Source: Marinobacter piscis
GTDB taxonomy: Bacteria > Pseudomonadota > Gammaproteobacteria > Pseudomonadales > Oleiphilaceae
DNA: 64,000 nt
NCBI RefSeq assembly: GCF_007671655.1
Contig: NZ_VCGX01000003.1
Coordinates: forward strand, 248,001 to 312,000
Direction of reading: 5' to 3'
Each line of letters starts with the position of its first letter. Positions within the stretch are counted from its first letter, which is position 1. Below are positions 24,775 through 35,960 of the stretch, piece after piece. The translations under genes were made by a program, and so were the position numbers. The notes under the pieces were generated by a model. It saw only the letters and a program-made list of their open reading frames with translations, made no database searches and had not been told where the DNA came from.

Positions 24775-26424
24775 ATGAGCCTTCCGAACTACGTCGACGT
24801 GTACAACAACTTTGATCCCGCAGCCCTGGAAGCAAAGATTCTGGATGGGAGCCTGGAAGACGGGCTGAATGTTTGTCACGAAATCTGTGACAAGTGGGCA
24901 GCCGACCCGGCCAGGGTTGCGCTTTATTATGAAAAGGAAGAGGGCGGCGATGGAGCTCTCACCTTTGCGGAACTGAAAGAGCAGTCCGCTCGCTTTGCGA
25001 ATTATCTGGCCTCACAGAGTATAGGCAAGGGAGATCGTGTGGCAGGTCTGCTGCCCAGAGGGCCAGAGTTGCTCATCGTCATCGCAGGCACACTGCGGGC
25101 CGGCGCGGTTTATCAGCCGCTGTTCACGGCGTTTGGTTCGGGCGCTATTGAGTACCGCCTGGAGCGCGCAGGAACCCGGTTGGTTGTTACAAACCCGGTA
25201 AACCATCCCAAGCTGGCTGATGTGAAGAACTGTTCGCCTGTGCTGTGTGTTGATGCAAAGGAAACCGGTGCCGATGTTCCCGACTTCCATGACACTCTCA
25301 GTGAACAGTCGCCCCGGTTTGAGCCGGTCATGATCAGGGGCACGGATCCTTTCCTGCAAATGTTTACTTCCGGCACCGTGGGTAAGCCGAAGGGAGTTGC
25401 TGTGCCGGCTCGCGCACTGATGGCTTTCTATGTATATATGAGATACGCCATTGATTTGCGAGACGACGATGTTTTCTGGAACGTAGCGGATCCGGGCTGG
25501 GCTTACGGTCTTTACTATGCCGTGGTAGGCCCCTTGTTGATGGGGCATGCGACTCACTTTAATCCGGGGGCGTTTACGCCGGAATCTACTTACGACATGA
25601 TCCGTAAGTACAAGATCACTAACTTTGCAGCCGCACCCACTGCGTATCGCGTGTTGAAAGCAAACGACGATGTTCTCCCTGAAGGCGAAAACCTGGGGCT
25701 GCGTGTTGCCAGTAGCGCCGGTGAAGCGCTGAACCCGGAAGTGGTTAACTGGATCAGGGATCGTCACTTCTGCCCGGTACTGGATCATTATGGCCAGACC
25801 GAAACCGGCATGACCTGCTGTAATTTTCATGGGCTTGAGCACCCGTTGCGTCCGGGCTCAATGGGCTATTCCTGCCCGGGCCAGAGGGTGGTTGCTCTGA
25901 ATGAGAAAAATGAAGAAGTCGGAGAAGGCGAGGTCGGTCAGATTGCCATCGATGTTAACGCCTCTCCATTGTTCCATTTTGATGGTTACACCTGGGATGA
26001 AAAAGACCCGTTTGTAAAAGGGTATTACCTTACCGGCGATATGGCGGTGAATCACGGTGATGGCAGTTTCTCGTTCAGTGGTCGGGATGACGATATCATC
26101 AGCACAGCAGGATACCGGGTAGGGCCTGCCGATGTGGAGAGCACGCTTCTGGAGCATGCAGCGGTTGCTGAATCAGGCGTTGTGGCAAAACCGGATGAGA
26201 AGCGTGGTTCTATTATCAAAGCTTATGTGGTTATAAAACACGAACACGAGCCTGCAGACGAGCAGACTTTGCGTGATGAGCTTCAGGAGTTAGTCCGTCA
26301 CCGCCTCTCTACACACGCGTACCCGCGGGAAATTGAATTTGTGGATGAGCTACCAAAAACCCCGAGCGGCAAGATTCAGCGCTTTATGCTGCGCAATCGT
26401 GCCCAGGAGGAGCTTGCTTCGTGA
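24775..26424 (+). CDS. Acyl-CoA synthetase (ACSM-like, AMP-forming)
   Basis: A 549-residue class I adenylate-forming enzyme. P-loop MFTSGTVGKPKGVAVP, A5 motif YGQTETGMTCC, TGDMAVNHGDGSFSFSGRDDD and A10 motif PKTPSGKIQRF with the catalytic Lys are all present. It activates a carboxylic acid to its acyl-CoA through an acyl-AMP. Overall layout resembles medium-chain (ACSM) or short branched-chain ligases. The LiuR-type palindrome in its promoter suggests a branched short-chain acid such as isovalerate or methylbutyrate; this is inference. CAGGAG sits 7 nt before ATG 24775 (a TTG at 24769 is rejected). Confidence 0.9.
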   Translation: MSLPNYVDVYNNFDPAALEAKILDGSLEDGLNVCHEICDKWAADPARVALYYEKEEGGDGALTFAELKEQSARFANYLASQSIGKGDRVAGLLPRGPELLIVIAGTLRAGAVYQPLFTAFGSGAIEYRLERAGTRLVVTNPVNHPKLADVKNCSPVLCVDAKETGADVPDFHDTLSEQSPRFEPVMIRGTDPFLQMFTSGTVGKPKGVAVPARALMAFYVYMRYAIDLRDDDVFWNVADPGWAYGLYYAVVGPLLMGHATHFNPGAFTPESTYDMIRKYKITNFAAAPTAYRVLKANDDVLPEGENLGLRVASSAGEALNPEVVNWIRDRHFCPVLDHYGQTETGMTCCNFHGLEHPLRPGSMGYSCPGQRVVALNEKNEEVGEGEVGQIAIDVNASPLFHFDGYTWDEKDPFVKGYYLTGDMAVNHGDGSFSFSGRDDDIISTAGYRVGPADVESTLLEHAAVAESGVVAKPDEKRGSIIKAYVVIKHEHEPADEQTLRDELQELVRHRLSTHAYPREIEFVDELPKTPSGKIQRFMLRNRAQEELAS

Positions 26425-26460
26425 AAGGTAATCGTGAAACAGACTAAGTACCGATGATGA

Positions 26461-26486
26461 AAAGGGCCACTTAAAAGTGGCCCTTT
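26461..26486. terminator. Strong bidirectional terminator
   Basis: AAAGGGCCAC and GTGGCCCTTT form a 10-bp stem around loop TTAAAA, flanked by A and T runs on both strands, between convergent stops at 26424 and 26496. Confidence 0.85.
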
Positions 26487-26495
26487 AGCAAACTT

Positions 26496-26924
26496 CTACT
26501 CTGATTTAAGCATTCTTTGGACAGTCATGGCTGCAGATTTTGCTTCTGCATAGTCATCTGTATCAATGCCGCTTCTTGCTCTATCAGCAGCCTTCTTCAG
26601 CTTGTCTTTCATGTCTTTATCCTGAGCGCCGGGAATTGCACCTTTCCCCATATCAGCACAGGGATTCATTTCATCACTGTTAAAGCCATCACCGTCCGGG
26701 CCTACAAGACAGTTCAGGGTGTGATGTAAATGGGTGCGCACACCTTCAACATTTTCTGCCTTGGCAGCAAGGCCGGCATGGGTAGCGGCTGTTTTAACTG
26801 TCGGCGCTTCATCAGCCGCCAGGGCGGAAGACGAAATCAGCAGCGCCAGAGCAGTTCCAACAACAGCAGAAACGAACCGTACAACTGAATCGGAACGAAA
26901 GGTAAAGCCAGAATGAGTCTTCAT
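26496..26924 (-). CDS. Small exported protein of unknown function
   Basis: A 142-residue protein beginning with a signal peptide: a basic start, a hydrophobic core (VVGTALALLISSSALA) and a likely cleavage after ALA before ADEAPTVK. The mature part (~108 residues) has HTLNCLVGPDGDGFNSDEMN followed by PCADMGKGAIPGAQD, two Cys residues that could form a disulfide, then a charged helical tail (about 95-142). I do not recognise the family. The start at 26924 is supported by AAGGAGA 8 nt upstream. It has its own terminator and no operon partner. Confidence 0.7.
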   Translation of the reverse strand: MKTHSGFTFRSDSVVRFVSAVVGTALALLISSSALAADEAPTVKTAATHAGLAAKAENVEGVRTHLHHTLNCLVGPDGDGFNSDEMNPCADMGKGAIPGAQDKDMKDKLKKAADRARSGIDTDDYAEAKSAAMTVQRMLKSE

Positions 26925-27017
26925 TTGTGCTTCTCCTTGTCGCATTAAATGTAAAAACACAGAGCCGGCGGTTTCACCGGCTCAAAGATAAGCATAGCAG
27001 CTATACTGTCAGCGTTT

Positions 27018-28703
27018 TCATTTCAGCCCCATTTCCTCAATGGAGATTTCCCGCATTTTGAACTTCTGAATCTTGCCGGTCACCGTCATCGGGAACTCGT
27101 CCACAAACTTGTAGTTCCGGGGAATCTTGAAGTGAGCGATCTTACCCTTGCAAAAATCCATCAACCCCTGGGCGTCTACCGGCTCTGCATCGGGCCTCAG
27201 CTTAACCCAGGCAATCAATTCTTCGCCATAGGTCTCGTCGGGTATGCCGGTAACCTGAACTTCCTCGATTGAAGGGTGGGTGTAGAGAAACTCTTCCACC
27301 TCTTTCGGGTAGATGTTTTCACCCCCGCGGATCACCATGTCCTTAATGCGGCCGACAATCTGGATATACCCGTCTTCATCCATGGTGGCCAGATCGCCTG
27401 TGTGCATCCAGCCAGATGCATCAATCGCTTCATGGGTTTTTTCTTCATTATTCCAGTACTTCAGCATCACGCTGTAACCACGGGTGCACAGCTCACCAAT
27501 CTCGCCCCGGGGTTGTACATTGCCAGTGCCCGGGTCGACAATTTTTGTTTCCAGGTGCGGCTGGGTGCGGCCCACGGTGGTTACCTGCTTTTCGAATGGG
27601 TCGAGGGAACTGGTCTGGGTAGAAACCGGGCTGGTTTCGGTCATCCCATAGGCAATCTGAACCTCTTTCATGTGCATCTTATCGTTAACCTTTTTCATTA
27701 CCTCCGCCGGGCAGATGGAACCCGCCATGATGCCGGTGCGGAGGTTTGATAGGTCGTAAGATTCAAACTCGGGTTCAGACAGTTCGGCGATGAACATGGT
27801 GGGCACGCCGTAGAGCGCTGTGGCCTTTTCCTGATGCACAGCCTGCAGAACCGCTTTGGGGTCAAAGCCTTCGCCAGGGTAAATCATGGTGGAACCATGG
27901 GTAATGCACCCGAGGTTGCCCATGACCATGCCAAAACAGTGGTACAGAGGAACCGGAATAACCACGCGGTCTTTTTCAGAGAGTCGCTGGCTTTCACCCA
28001 CAAAGAACCCGTTGTTCAGTATGTTGTGGTGGGTGAGGGTAGCGCCCTTGGGATTGCCGGTCGTGCCCGAAGTGAATTGAATGTTGATGGGGTCGTCGAA
28101 CTGGAGCTGGGCTTGTACCGTGTTCACGTCTTCCTGGCTTGCTTCGCCGGCAAGGTTAATAAACCCGGCCCAGCTCCACATGCCGGCGTGTTCTTCTGTA
28201 TCCAGATTTATAACTACGCGCAGCTCAGCGAGCCGCTGAGCTTTGAGTTCACCCGGGGGGCTGGCTTTTAATTCCGGCGCCAGATCATAGAGAATTTTCC
28301 GGTAATCAGAGGTTTTAAAACTATCGGCGGTTACCAGCACACTGATGCCGGCCAGATTCATGGCGTATTCCAGTTCATGCATGCCGTACGCCGGGTTAAT
28401 ATTAACCAGAATGGCGCCCACTTTGGCAGTGGCAAACTGGGTAACCGTCCACTCATAGCGGTTCGGGGCCCAGATCCCTACCCGGTCGCCGCGCCTGACC
28501 CCAATAACCAGAAAGGCCCGCGCTGCTTCATTAACTTTTGCAACGAACTCTTTGTAAGTCCATCGAATATCCTGGTGCAGGCACACGAGGGCTTCGGTGT
28601 CAGGGTATCTGGCTGCCGTGCGGTCAAGCATTTCGCCGATGGGCATGCCCTGCAGTGGTGTGCTGGAGGTACCGCTGGTGTAGCTTGGAAGAGTCTGGTT
28701 CAT
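27018..28703 (-). CDS. Acyl-CoA ligase at the end of the liu operon
   Basis: A 561-residue AMP-forming acyl-CoA ligase. P-loop [21 protein letters not shown]5 motif [28 protein letters not shown], hinge [20 protein letters not shown] and A10 [14 protein letters not shown] with the catalytic Lys are all intact. It lies 50 nt after the AhpD-like gene on the same strand as liuRABCDE, so it is probably the last gene of that operon. A fatty- or branched-acid-activating ligase at this place would feed free isovalerate or related acids into the pathway. Substrate is inferred. Confidence 0.9.
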   Translation of the reverse strand: MNQTLPSYTSGTSSTPLQGMPIGEMLDRTAARYPDTEALVCLHQDIRWTYKEFVAKVNEAARAFLVIGVRRGDRVGIWAPNRYEWTVTQFATAKVGAILVNINPAYGMHELEYAMNLAGISVLVTADSFKTSDYRKILYDLAPELKASPPGELKAQRLAELRVVINLDTEEHAGMWSWAGFINLAGEASQEDVNTVQAQLQFDDPINIQFTSGTTGNPKGATLTHHNILNNGFFVGESQRLSEKDRVVIPVPLYHCFGMVMGNLGCITHGSTMIYPGEGFDPKAVLQAVHQEKATALYGVPTMFIAELSEPEFESYDLSNLRTGIMAGSICPAEVMKKVNDKMHMKEVQIAYGMTETSPVSTQTSSLDPFEKQVTTVGRTQPHLETKIVDPGTGNVQPRGEIGELCTRGYSVMLKYWNNEEKTHEAIDASGWMHTGDLATMDEDGYIQIVGRIKDMVIRGGENIYPKEVEEFLYTHPSIEEVQVTGIPDETYGEELIAWVKLRPDAEPVDAQGLMDFCKGKIAHFKIPRNYKFVDEFPMTVTGKIQKFKMREISIEEMGLK

Positions 28704-28753
28704 TGATTGCCTCCGGTTGTTTTTATCGTCGAGGGCTGAGTAAAAGTTTGTCG

Positions 28754-29332
28754 TTAGCGAGCCTGACTGTGGTATTCCTGGTTCGGGCGCATATCGCTGG
28801 CAATCGCAACGCGATTTGACATGTTGTAAAAGCCAATTACGTTGCTCAGATCCCAGATGCCACTGTCGCTGAAGCCTGCGTCCCGCAGTGCCTGCACCTG
28901 CTGCTCCGTAACGGTTGCGGGTGAGGAGGTGAGTTGGGATGCAAAATCCAGCATGGCGCGCTGGCGCTTATCCAGGCTGGCTGTCCGATAGTTCATCACC
29001 AGATGCTCGCCCAGCATCGGGTCGCCACTCAGAACGCGCACAGCCGCACCGTGGGCGACCAGGCAGTAGAAGCATTTGTTTTCTGAGGAAACCACCACCG
29101 CAATCATTTCCCGTTCCAGCTTGCTAAGCTCGCTTTCACCCATCATTAATTCGTTATACAAGCGGGAGAAGCCATCCAGCTGTTTCAGGTTCTGGCTGTA
29201 TGCGGTAAGAACATTTGGAACCATGCCGAGCTTTTCCAGGCATATTTCAAAATATTTCCGGACATCATCTGGCAGGTTTTTCATCTCAGGAATGGGAAGG
29301 TCCAGAGCAACAACATGTTTATTATTCGTCAT
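28754..29332 (-). CDS. AhpD-like peroxidase-related protein (CMD family)
   Basis: A 192-residue helical protein. The redox motif CFYCLVAHG at residues 87-94 has the CxxCxxxH spacing of AhpD/carboxymuconolactone-decarboxylase proteins annotated as peroxidase-related enzymes. LERE upstream and [15 protein letters not shown] downstream fit the family repeat. These proteins may reduce peroxides through the Cys pair. It lies 9 nt after liuE and 50 nt before the ligase, so it is co-transcribed with leucine catabolism genes. Its role there is not known. Confidence 0.85.
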   Translation of the reverse strand: MTNNKHVVALDLPIPEMKNLPDDVRKYFEICLEKLGMVPNVLTAYSQNLKQLDGFSRLYNELMMGESELSKLEREMIAVVVSSENKCFYCLVAHGAAVRVLSGDPMLGEHLVMNYRTASLDKRQRAMLDFASQLTSSPATVTEQQVQALRDAGFSDSGIWDLSNVIGFYNMSNRVAIASDMRPNQEYHSQAR

Positions 29333-29341
29333 GACAGATCC

Positions 29342-30241
29342 TTATGATTTTAATGCCTGGCCCACTTTGGAGCCGTTTGGTCGATTAAGCTGATTACTGA
29401 TCCATACGCCGGTGGCCACCAGTTTTTTCAGATCCACACCTGTGTGGATATCCAGGCCATTAAGCATATAAAGAACATCTTCGGTGGCCACATTGCCTGA
29501 GGCTCCATTGGCATAAGGACACCCGCCCAAACCGGCAACTGAGGCATCAATAACCGCTACACCTTCCTCCAGCACCGCGTAGAGGTTCGCCAGGGCCTGT
29601 CCGTAGGTGTCGTGGAAATGAGCAGCGAGACGTTCTACGGGTACGTGCTTTGTAACGGCTTCGAGCATGCGCTTGGCCTGGAATGGCGTGCCCACGCCAA
29701 TCGTGTCACCCAGAGAAATTTCATGGCAGCCCATGTCAGCCAGGTCTTTCGCGACTCTGGCTACCTGTTCCGGCGCAATATCACCCTCGTAGGGGCATCC
29801 CAGCACCGTCGATACGTATCCCCGCACCGGAATGTTGTGCTTCTGAGCCGCTTCCATGACAGGCAGAAAACGCTCCAGGCTCTCGGCAATGGAGCAGTTG
29901 ATGTTTTTCTGACTGAAGGATTCAGACGCCGCACCGAATACAGCAACCTCATCCACGTCTGCCGCCAGGGCGTTTTCAAAGCCTTTGAGGTTAGGGGTAA
30001 GCGCTGAATAGCGTACGCCGCTCTTGCGTTTGATGCCGGCCATGACGTCCGCTGCATCGCCCATCTGGGGTATCCATTTGGGGGACACAAAGCTGGCGGA
30101 CTCGATGTGGGTAAGTCCGCAATCTGCAAGACGCTCGATCAGCCCAGTCTTGGTCTCTGTCGCTATCACCGGCCCGGCCTCATTCTGCAGACCGTCCCGG
30201 GGGCTCATTTCCACTAACCGTACCTGTTTCGTGAAAGCCAT
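29342..30241 (-). CDS. liuE: Hydroxymethylglutaryl-CoA lyase
   Basis: A 299-residue TIM-barrel protein. [11 protein letters not shown] at the N terminus holds metal- and substrate-binding residues, [20 protein letters not shown] is the metal-ligand His region, and [20 protein letters not shown] contains the catalytic Cys of the HMG-CoA lyase signature. It splits 3-hydroxy-3-methylglutaryl-CoA into acetyl-CoA and acetoacetate, the final step of leucine breakdown. Its start codon shares one base with the liuD stop (TGATG), so translation is coupled. Confidence 0.96.
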   Translation of the reverse strand: MAFTKQVRLVEMSPRDGLQNEAGPVIATETKTGLIERLADCGLTHIESASFVSPKWIPQMGDAADVMAGIKRKSGVRYSALTPNLKGFENALAADVDEVAVFGAASESFSQKNINCSIAESLERFLPVMEAAQKHNIPVRGYVSTVLGCPYEGDIAPEQVARVAKDLADMGCHEISLGDTIGVGTPFQAKRMLEAVTKHVPVERLAAHFHDTYGQALANLYAVLEEGVAVIDASVAGLGGCPYANGASGNVATEDVLYMLNGLDIHTGVDLKKLVATGVWISNQLNRPNGSKVGQALKS

Positions 30242-32244
30242 CAGCTCGCCTCCTCTTTGTCCTGCTCTGCAACCTCAATGGCAATGAGCTCAGCGCCTTC
30301 AGATACCTGCTCGCCTTCTGCAAAGAAAATTTCACTGACCACACCATCGGCTGGCGCCTTGATCGCGTGTTCCATCTTCATCGCTTCCATGATGACCAGT
30401 GTCTGGCCTGCCGTAACTGTATCGCCCGGCTGCGCCTGCACGGCCACAATGGCGCCATTCATCGGTGCGGTCAGGCCGCCTTCGGGAGCCATGTCTTCAG
30501 ACACATGGTTTTCCCGGTACAGGACACAGGCAAAGGTGTCACCCTCATAAAAAAGCACGAGCTGGTTATGGTGCAGGTTGCCGTGGACGCTGATGCGGTG
30601 ACCGTTTATAACCGCTTGCAGGTAATCGCCTTCCAGCGTCGCATCGAGGTTGTAAACACTGTCTTCTATGAAGACCTGATAGCTCTCATCCTGCTCGAGA
30701 ATTTTCAGCTCGTGTATTTCATCGCCCACTTGCAATGGCAGGGGCTGAGCGTATTCCGAGTTCAGGCGCCAGCTGTTGCGGCGCCCGAACGGTGACCAGG
30801 GATCTGTATTCACGGATTCGGCAGACTTGCGTTCTTCGAGCACAAAGCCGGCGGCCAGAACCAGCGCCTTGTGGGTATCCAGCGTTGATTCCGGGAACAG
30901 TAAATCCCGATGGCTGTCGATAAAGCCAGTTGTAAGGTCCGCTTCCCGGAAGGGGTGCGAGTTGGCAAGTGCGTGCAGGAAGCGGATGTTGGTTTTCACG
31001 CCTGCAATCCGGTAGTGCTCCAGGGCCTGAACCATGCGGTTGATGGCCTGATCACGGGTTTCGTCCCAAACGATCAGTTTGGCAATCATCGGGTCGTAGT
31101 GAATGCTGATGTCGTCGCCTTCGATCACACCGGTATCCACACGCACATGGGCACTTTCATCGGGTGTGCTCAGGTAACGCAGGTTGCCGGTAGCCGGCAG
31201 AAAATCCTGGTCGGGGTCTTCGGCATAAATTCGGGCTTCCAGGGCGTGGCCATGGGTTTTCACCTGCGACTGTTCCAGCGGCAGGGCGTCGCCCCAGGCC
31301 ACTTTCAATTGCCATTCCACCAGGTCCTGGCCGGTCACCATTTCTGTGACCGGGTGCTCGACCTGCAAACGGGTGTTCATTTCCATGAAGAAGAACGAAC
31401 CGTCTACGTCGTAAAGAAATTCCACAGTGCCAGCGCCCACATAATCAATGGCCTGAGCCGCTTTAACCGCAGCTTCACCCATGGCTTTGCGGGTTTCTTC
31501 GCTCAGTCCCGGCGCCGGTGCTTCTTCCAGTACTTTCTGGTGGCGTCGCTGAACCGAGCAGTCACGTTCCGCCAGATAGACGCCTTTCCCACTCTGGTCA
31601 CAGAACACCTGAATTTCAACGTGGCGCGGCTGGGTCAGGTATCGCTCTATCAGCATACCGGGGTTGCCAAAGGCGTTTTTTGCCTCACGTTGGGCGGCGG
31701 CAAGGGCGTCGTCAAACTCGCTCATGTTCTCGACAACACGCATGCCTTTGCCGCCACCTCCGGCAACTGCTTTCAGCAGTAGCGGGAAACCGCATTTTTC
31801 CGCTTCAGCACGCAGGGTTTCCGGAGCCTGATCATCACCATGGTAGCCAGGCACCAGCGGCACCCCCGCGTCCTCCATGATGGCTTTGGCGGCCGATTTG
31901 GATCCCATCGCCGCAATAGCGGAGGCGGGTGGCCCTATGAAGACCAGGTTATTGGCCTCACAGGCTTCGGCAAACTCCGTGTTCTCGGAAAGGAATCCAT
32001 AGCCTGGATGAATTGCCTGGGCGCCGCTGCGTTTGGCAATTTCGATAATCTTTTCACTGCGCAGGTAGCTTTCCGGGCTGGGAGCCGGGCCAATATGAAA
32101 AGCCTCGTCCGCCATGGTGACGTGAAGGGCATTTGCATCGGCATCGGAATAAACAGCAACACACCGGATGCCCATGCGGCGTGCGGTATGAATAATCCGG
32201 CAGGCGATTTCGCCGCGGTTGGCTATGAGGATTTTTCTGAACAT
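30241..32244 (-). CDS. liuD: Methylcrotonyl-CoA carboxylase, biotin-carrying alpha subunit
   Basis: A 667-residue protein with three parts in order: biotin carboxylase with ATP-grasp (about 1-450; [17 protein letters not shown], then [14 protein letters not shown] and [14 protein letters not shown]), a linker domain (about 460-590), and a C-terminal biotinyl domain in which [15 protein letters not shown] provides the Lys for biotin attachment. With LiuB it carboxylates 3-methylcrotonyl-CoA in the leucine and isovalerate pathway. One base separates it from the liuC stop. Biotin supply may come through BioY at 22846. Confidence 0.96.
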   Translation of the reverse strand: MFRKILIANRGEIACRIIHTARRMGIRCVAVYSDADANALHVTMADEAFHIGPAPSPESYLRSEKIIEIAKRSGAQAIHPGYGFLSENTEFAEACEANNLVFIGPPASAIAAMGSKSAAKAIMEDAGVPLVPGYHGDDQAPETLRAEAEKCGFPLLLKAVAGGGGKGMRVVENMSEFDDALAAAQREAKNAFGNPGMLIERYLTQPRHVEIQVFCDQSGKGVYLAERDCSVQRRHQKVLEEAPAPGLSEETRKAMGEAAVKAAQAIDYVGAGTVEFLYDVDGSFFFMEMNTRLQVEHPVTEMVTGQDLVEWQLKVAWGDALPLEQSQVKTHGHALEARIYAEDPDQDFLPATGNLRYLSTPDESAHVRVDTGVIEGDDISIHYDPMIAKLIVWDETRDQAINRMVQALEHYRIAGVKTNIRFLHALANSHPFREADLTTGFIDSHRDLLFPESTLDTHKALVLAAGFVLEERKSAESVNTDPWSPFGRRNSWRLNSEYAQPLPLQVGDEIHELKILEQDESYQVFIEDSVYNLDATLEGDYLQAVINGHRISVHGNLHHNQLVLFYEGDTFACVLYRENHVSEDMAPEGGLTAPMNGAIVAVQAQPGDTVTAGQTLVIMEAMKMEHAIKAPADGVVSEIFFAEGEQVSEGAELIAIEVAEQDKEEAS

Positions 32245-32245
32245 A

Positions 32246-33070
32246 TCAGTTGTTCTCCGGAATCCAGTTGGCGCGGCGCTTGTTCAGAAAGGCGCTTAAC
32301 CCTTCCTGACCTTCCTGGCCTACGCGGATATCTGCAATGCGGTGTGCGGTGTCATCAATAACGGTGCTGTCAATGGTTTTATGGCTGACCGCAAACACCA
32401 GGTCTTTGGCAGCTTGCATGGCCTCCGGGCCATTCTGGGCAAGCTGCTTCAACATTTCGTCACACCGGGCGTTCATAGCGTCAACATCGTCGCAGACACT
32501 GTGCACAAGACCGAAGCGTTCTGCTTCCCGGGCGTTGAACACTTCGGCTGAAATGAAGTAGCGGCGTGCCTGGCGTTCACCAATGGCGCGCACAACATAC
32601 GGGCTGATCACGGCGGGAATCAGACCAAGTTTGACCTCACTCAGGCAGAAGCTGGACTTTTCGGTAGCAATAACAATGTCGCAACAGGCAGCCAGACCCA
32701 CGGCGCCGCCAAAAGCCGCACCCTGAACCAGGCCGATAACCGGCTTGGTGAGGTGGTTCAGGCGGTCCATCAGGTGTGCAAGCTGGCGGGAATCGTCCAG
32801 ATTCTCCTGCTGGCTGTTGTCCGCCATGCGGCGCATCCAGCCAAGATCGGCTCCGGCGGAGAAGTGCTTGCCTTCAGAACGCAGAATAACGACCCGGGTT
32901 TCACTGTCAGTATCCACGTCTGTGATGGCGTTGATCAGTTGCTGAATGATGACGTCATCAAAGGCGTTGCGCTTGTCTGGCCGGTTCAGCACGATTTCCG
33001 TCACGCCCTGAGCGCGACGGTTGAGCAGAACTGCGGATTCCTGTTCTGGGGGGGTATGGGTATTTGTCAT
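32246..33070 (-). CDS. liuC: Methylglutaconyl-CoA hydratase
   Basis: A 274-residue crotonase-family protein: FSAGADLGWMRRMADNSQQE (about residue 70) and GAAFGGAVGLAACCDIVIA (about 110) form the CoA-binding oxyanion hole, and CLSEVKLGLIPAVISPYVV follows. Arrangement between the two methylcrotonyl-CoA carboxylase genes identifies it as LiuC, which hydrates 3-methylglutaconyl-CoA to HMG-CoA. It lies 15 nt after liuB. Confidence 0.94.
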   Translation of the reverse strand: MTNTHTPPEQESAVLLNRRAQGVTEIVLNRPDKRNAFDDVIIQQLINAITDVDTDSETRVVILRSEGKHFSAGADLGWMRRMADNSQQENLDDSRQLAHLMDRLNHLTKPVIGLVQGAAFGGAVGLAACCDIVIATEKSSFCLSEVKLGLIPAVISPYVVRAIGERQARRYFISAEVFNAREAERFGLVHSVCDDVDAMNARCDEMLKQLAQNGPEAMQAAKDLVFAVSHKTIDSTVIDDTAHRIADIRVGQEGQEGLSAFLNKRRANWIPENN

Positions 33071-33085
33071 GGTTCTTCTCCCCGA

Positions 33086-34693
33086 TTACATCCGGAACAC
33101 GCCAAAGCGAGTAGGCTTTGCCGGTCGGTTGAGGGTGGCAGAGAGGCTGAGGGCGACCACTTCCCGGGTCTGGGCCGGATCGATAACGCCGTCGTCCCAC
33201 AGCCGGGCGCTGGCATAATAGGGGTGGCCCTGGCTTTCATAGGTGTCAATAATGGGCTGCTTAAAGGCGGCTTCATCTTCGCTGCTCCATTCCTCGCCTT
33301 TGCGTTCCATGCCATCACGCTTGACGGTAGCCAGCACACCGGCTGCCTGCTCGCCGCCCATGACGGATATGCGAGCGTTCGGCCACATCCACAGGAAGTC
33401 GGGGCTGTAGGCCCGGCCGCACATACCGTAGTTTCCGGCACCAAAGCTGCCGCCGATCAATACCGTAATTTTGGGAACATTGGCGCAGGCCACCGCCATC
33501 ACCATTTTGGCGCCGTGTTTGGCAATACCTTCGGCTTCGTATTTCTGGCCGACCATGAACCCCGTGATGTTCTGCAGGAATAGCAGGGGGATATTGCGCT
33601 GGCAGCAGAGTTCAATGAAATGCGCGCCTTTTTGCGCGGACTCGCTGAACAGGATGCCGTTATTGGCAATGATGCCAACGGGGTAACCGTGAACGTGCGC
33701 AAAGCCGGTGACGAGGGTCTGGCCGTAGTAACGTTTGAATTCATCAAATTCAGAGCCGTCTACGGTACGGGCGATAACGTCGCGTACATCGAACTGTTTG
33801 CGCAAGTCTGTTCCAACAATGCCGTAAATTTCGTCCGGGCTATACAGTGGCGCTTCCGGCTTCCGGATTTCTACGTCGACAGGTTTGCGGCGGTTGAGGT
33901 TGGAGACACAACGCCGGGCTATGTCCAGGGCGTGGGCATCGTTTTCGGCGTAGTGGTCGGCTACACCGGAGGTTTTACAATGCACATCTGCGCCCCCAAG
34001 GTCTTCGGCACTGACGACTTCACCGGTGGCGGCTTTTACCAGGGGTGGGCCGGCCAGAAAGATGGTGCCCTGGTTGCGGACGATGATGGATTCGTCGGCC
34101 ATGGCGGGCACGTAGGCGCCCCCCGCGGTGCACAGGCCCATGACAACGGCAATCTGGGGGATGTCGTCTGCGGACATGCGGGCCTGATTGTAGAAAATGC
34201 GGCCGAAGTGGTCGCGGTCGGGGAAGACTTCGTCCTGCCTTGGCAGGTTGGCGCCGCCGGAGTCCACCAGATAGATGCAGGGCAGCCGGTTTTCGAGGGC
34301 GATTTCCTGGGCGCGCAGGTGTTTTTTCACCGTGAGAGGATAGTAACTGCCGCCTTTTACGGTGGCATCGTTGGCAATGATCATGCATTCGGTGCCGGAA
34401 ACACGGCCTACGCCGGCGACGACGCCTGCAGCGGGGACGGCTTCGTCGTAGACGTTGTAGGCGGCAAGCTGGCCGATTTCAAGGAAGGGGGAGCCGTCGT
34501 CCAGCAGGCGGTTGATGCGCTCTCTGGGCAGGAGTTTGCCGCGGGCGATATGGCGTTCCTGGTAGGAGGGACCGCCACCTTGCTGGATGGTGGCTACTTT
34601 GTCCCGCAGGTCGGCGACGGCTTCTGCCATGGCGTTGTGGTTGGTCTGGAACTCTTCAGATCTGGGGTTTATTTTGCTTTGGAGTATCGTCAT
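33086..34693 (-). CDS. liuB: Methylcrotonyl-CoA carboxylase, carboxyltransferase beta subunit
   Basis: A 535-residue acetyl-CoA carboxylase-type carboxyltransferase. It has [20 protein letters not shown] near the N terminus, [19 protein letters not shown] (about 145), [20 protein letters not shown] and, in the second half, [40 protein letters not shown] and [16 protein letters not shown]. These match the methylcrotonyl-CoA carboxylase beta subunit, which transfers the carboxyl group from biotin to the substrate. An 83-nt gap with a small hairpin (GGTTC/GAACC, 34742-34758) separates it from liuA. Confidence 0.95.
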   Translation of the reverse strand: MTILQSKINPRSEEFQTNHNAMAEAVADLRDKVATIQQGGGPSYQERHIARGKLLPRERINRLLDDGSPFLEIGQLAAYNVYDEAVPAAGVVAGVGRVSGTECMIIANDATVKGGSYYPLTVKKHLRAQEIALENRLPCIYLVDSGGANLPRQDEVFPDRDHFGRIFYNQARMSADDIPQIAVVMGLCTAGGAYVPAMADESIIVRNQGTIFLAGPPLVKAATGEVVSAEDLGGADVHCKTSGVADHYAENDAHALDIARRCVSNLNRRKPVDVEIRKPEAPLYSPDEIYGIVGTDLRKQFDVRDVIARTVDGSEFDEFKRYYGQTLVTGFAHVHGYPVGIIANNGILFSESAQKGAHFIELCCQRNIPLLFLQNITGFMVGQKYEAEGIAKHGAKMVMAVACANVPKITVLIGGSFGAGNYGMCGRAYSPDFLWMWPNARISVMGGEQAAGVLATVKRDGMERKGEEWSSEDEAAFKQPIIDTYESQGHPYYASARLWDDGVIDPAQTREVVALSLSATLNRPAKPTRFGVFRM

Positions 34694-34776
34694 AGCCTAG
34701 TAATCCGTGCTTCGGAGCTTGGGTGCGTCGGGCCTGGTGGGGGTTCTTTCCGGGAACCGCCACCCGAACCCGCTGC

Positions 34777-35943
34777 TTAGTTGTTCAGGAACAGTTCCCG
34801 GCCGATCAGCATGCGGCGGATTTCGGATGTACCTGCGCCGATTTCGTAGAGTTTGGCGTCGCGCAGTAATCGGCCTGTGGGGTATTCGTTGATATAACCG
34901 TTACCGCCCAGGAGCTGGATGGCGTCGAGGGCCAGTTTTGTGGCCATTTCCGCGGAGTAGAGGATGGCGCCGGCGGAGTCTTTGCGGGTGGTTTCGCCGC
35001 GGTCGGCGGACTGGGCCACCATGTAAACATAGGATTTGGCGGTGTTCATGTAGGTGTACATGTCCGCAACTTTGCCCTGGACCAGTTGGAATTCGCCAAT
35101 TGCCTGTTCGAACTGTTTCCGTTCTCGGATGTAGGGGACCACCACGTCCAGTGCGGCCTGCATAATACCCAGGGGGCCGCCCGCCAGTACGAGACGTTCG
35201 TAGTCAAGGCCGCTCATGAGGACTTTTGCGCCTTTGCCCACTTCACCCAACACGTTTTCTTTGGGGACTTTGCAGTCTTCGAAAACCAGTTCGCAGGTGT
35301 TAGAGCCGCGCATGCCGAGTTTGTCCAGCTTCTGGTGCTGGCTGAAGCCGGCGCTGCCGCGTTCCACGATGAAGGCGGTGATGCCTTTGGAGCCGGCTTT
35401 TACGTCGGTTTTTGCGTAGATAACGTAAACGTTGGCATCGGGGCCGTTGGTGATCCACATTTTATTGCCGTTCAGCAGGTAGTGGTCACCGGCGTCTTTT
35501 GCGCTCAGTTTCATGGAGACAACATCGGAGCCGGCGTTGGGCTCGGACATGGCCAGGGCGCCTATGTGGTCGCCGCTGACGAGTTTTGGCAGGTATTTCT
35601 GTTTTTGTTCTTCGGTGCCGTTCCGGTGTATCTGGTTAACACAGAGGTTGGAGTGGGCGCCGTAAGACAGGCCCACTGACGCGGAGGCGCGGCTGATTTC
35701 TTCCATTGCGATTACGTGTGCAAGGTAACCCAGGCCGGAGCCGCCGTAGGCTTCATCAACGGTGATACCCAGCAGACCCATATCACCCAGCTTTTTCCAC
35801 AGATCCATAGGGAACTCGTTGCTGCGGTCGATTTCTTCGGCCCGGGGGGCGATTTCTGTGGCTGCGAAGTTATTAACCTGTCCGCGCAGCATATCTAGTG
35901 TTTCGCCAAGGCCGAAGTTGAGCTCTGAATAGTGTGATTTCAT
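34777..35943 (-). CDS. liuA: Isovaleryl-CoA dehydrogenase
   Basis: A 388-residue acyl-CoA dehydrogenase. FAD-contact segments [18 protein letters not shown] and [16 protein letters not shown] are present. The C-terminal loop is [12 protein letters not shown], where the Glu of medium-chain enzymes is replaced by Ala, as in isovaleryl-CoA dehydrogenases; these use a Glu on another helix, here in [13 protein letters not shown]. It oxidises isovaleryl-CoA to 3-methylcrotonyl-CoA. It is the first structural gene after liuR (17-nt gap). Confidence 0.95.
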   Translation of the reverse strand: MKSHYSELNFGLGETLDMLRGQVNNFAATEIAPRAEEIDRSNEFPMDLWKKLGDMGLLGITVDEAYGGSGLGYLAHVIAMEEISRASASVGLSYGAHSNLCVNQIHRNGTEEQKQKYLPKLVSGDHIGALAMSEPNAGSDVVSMKLSAKDAGDHYLLNGNKMWITNGPDANVYVIYAKTDVKAGSKGITAFIVERGSAGFSQHQKLDKLGMRGSNTCELVFEDCKVPKENVLGEVGKGAKVLMSGLDYERLVLAGGPLGIMQAALDVVVPYIRERKQFEQAIGEFQLVQGKVADMYTYMNTAKSYVYMVAQSADRGETTRKDSAGAILYSAEMATKLALDAIQLLGGNGYINEYPTGRLLRDAKLYEIGAGTSEIRRMLIGRELFLNN

Positions 35944-35960
35944 ATTGATTGCCTTTTGTT

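Noticed and set aside
34742..34758. GGTTC/GAACC hairpin between liuA and liuB
   Set aside because: Only 5 bp with a 7-nt loop and no T-tract; not called as a terminator or attenuator.
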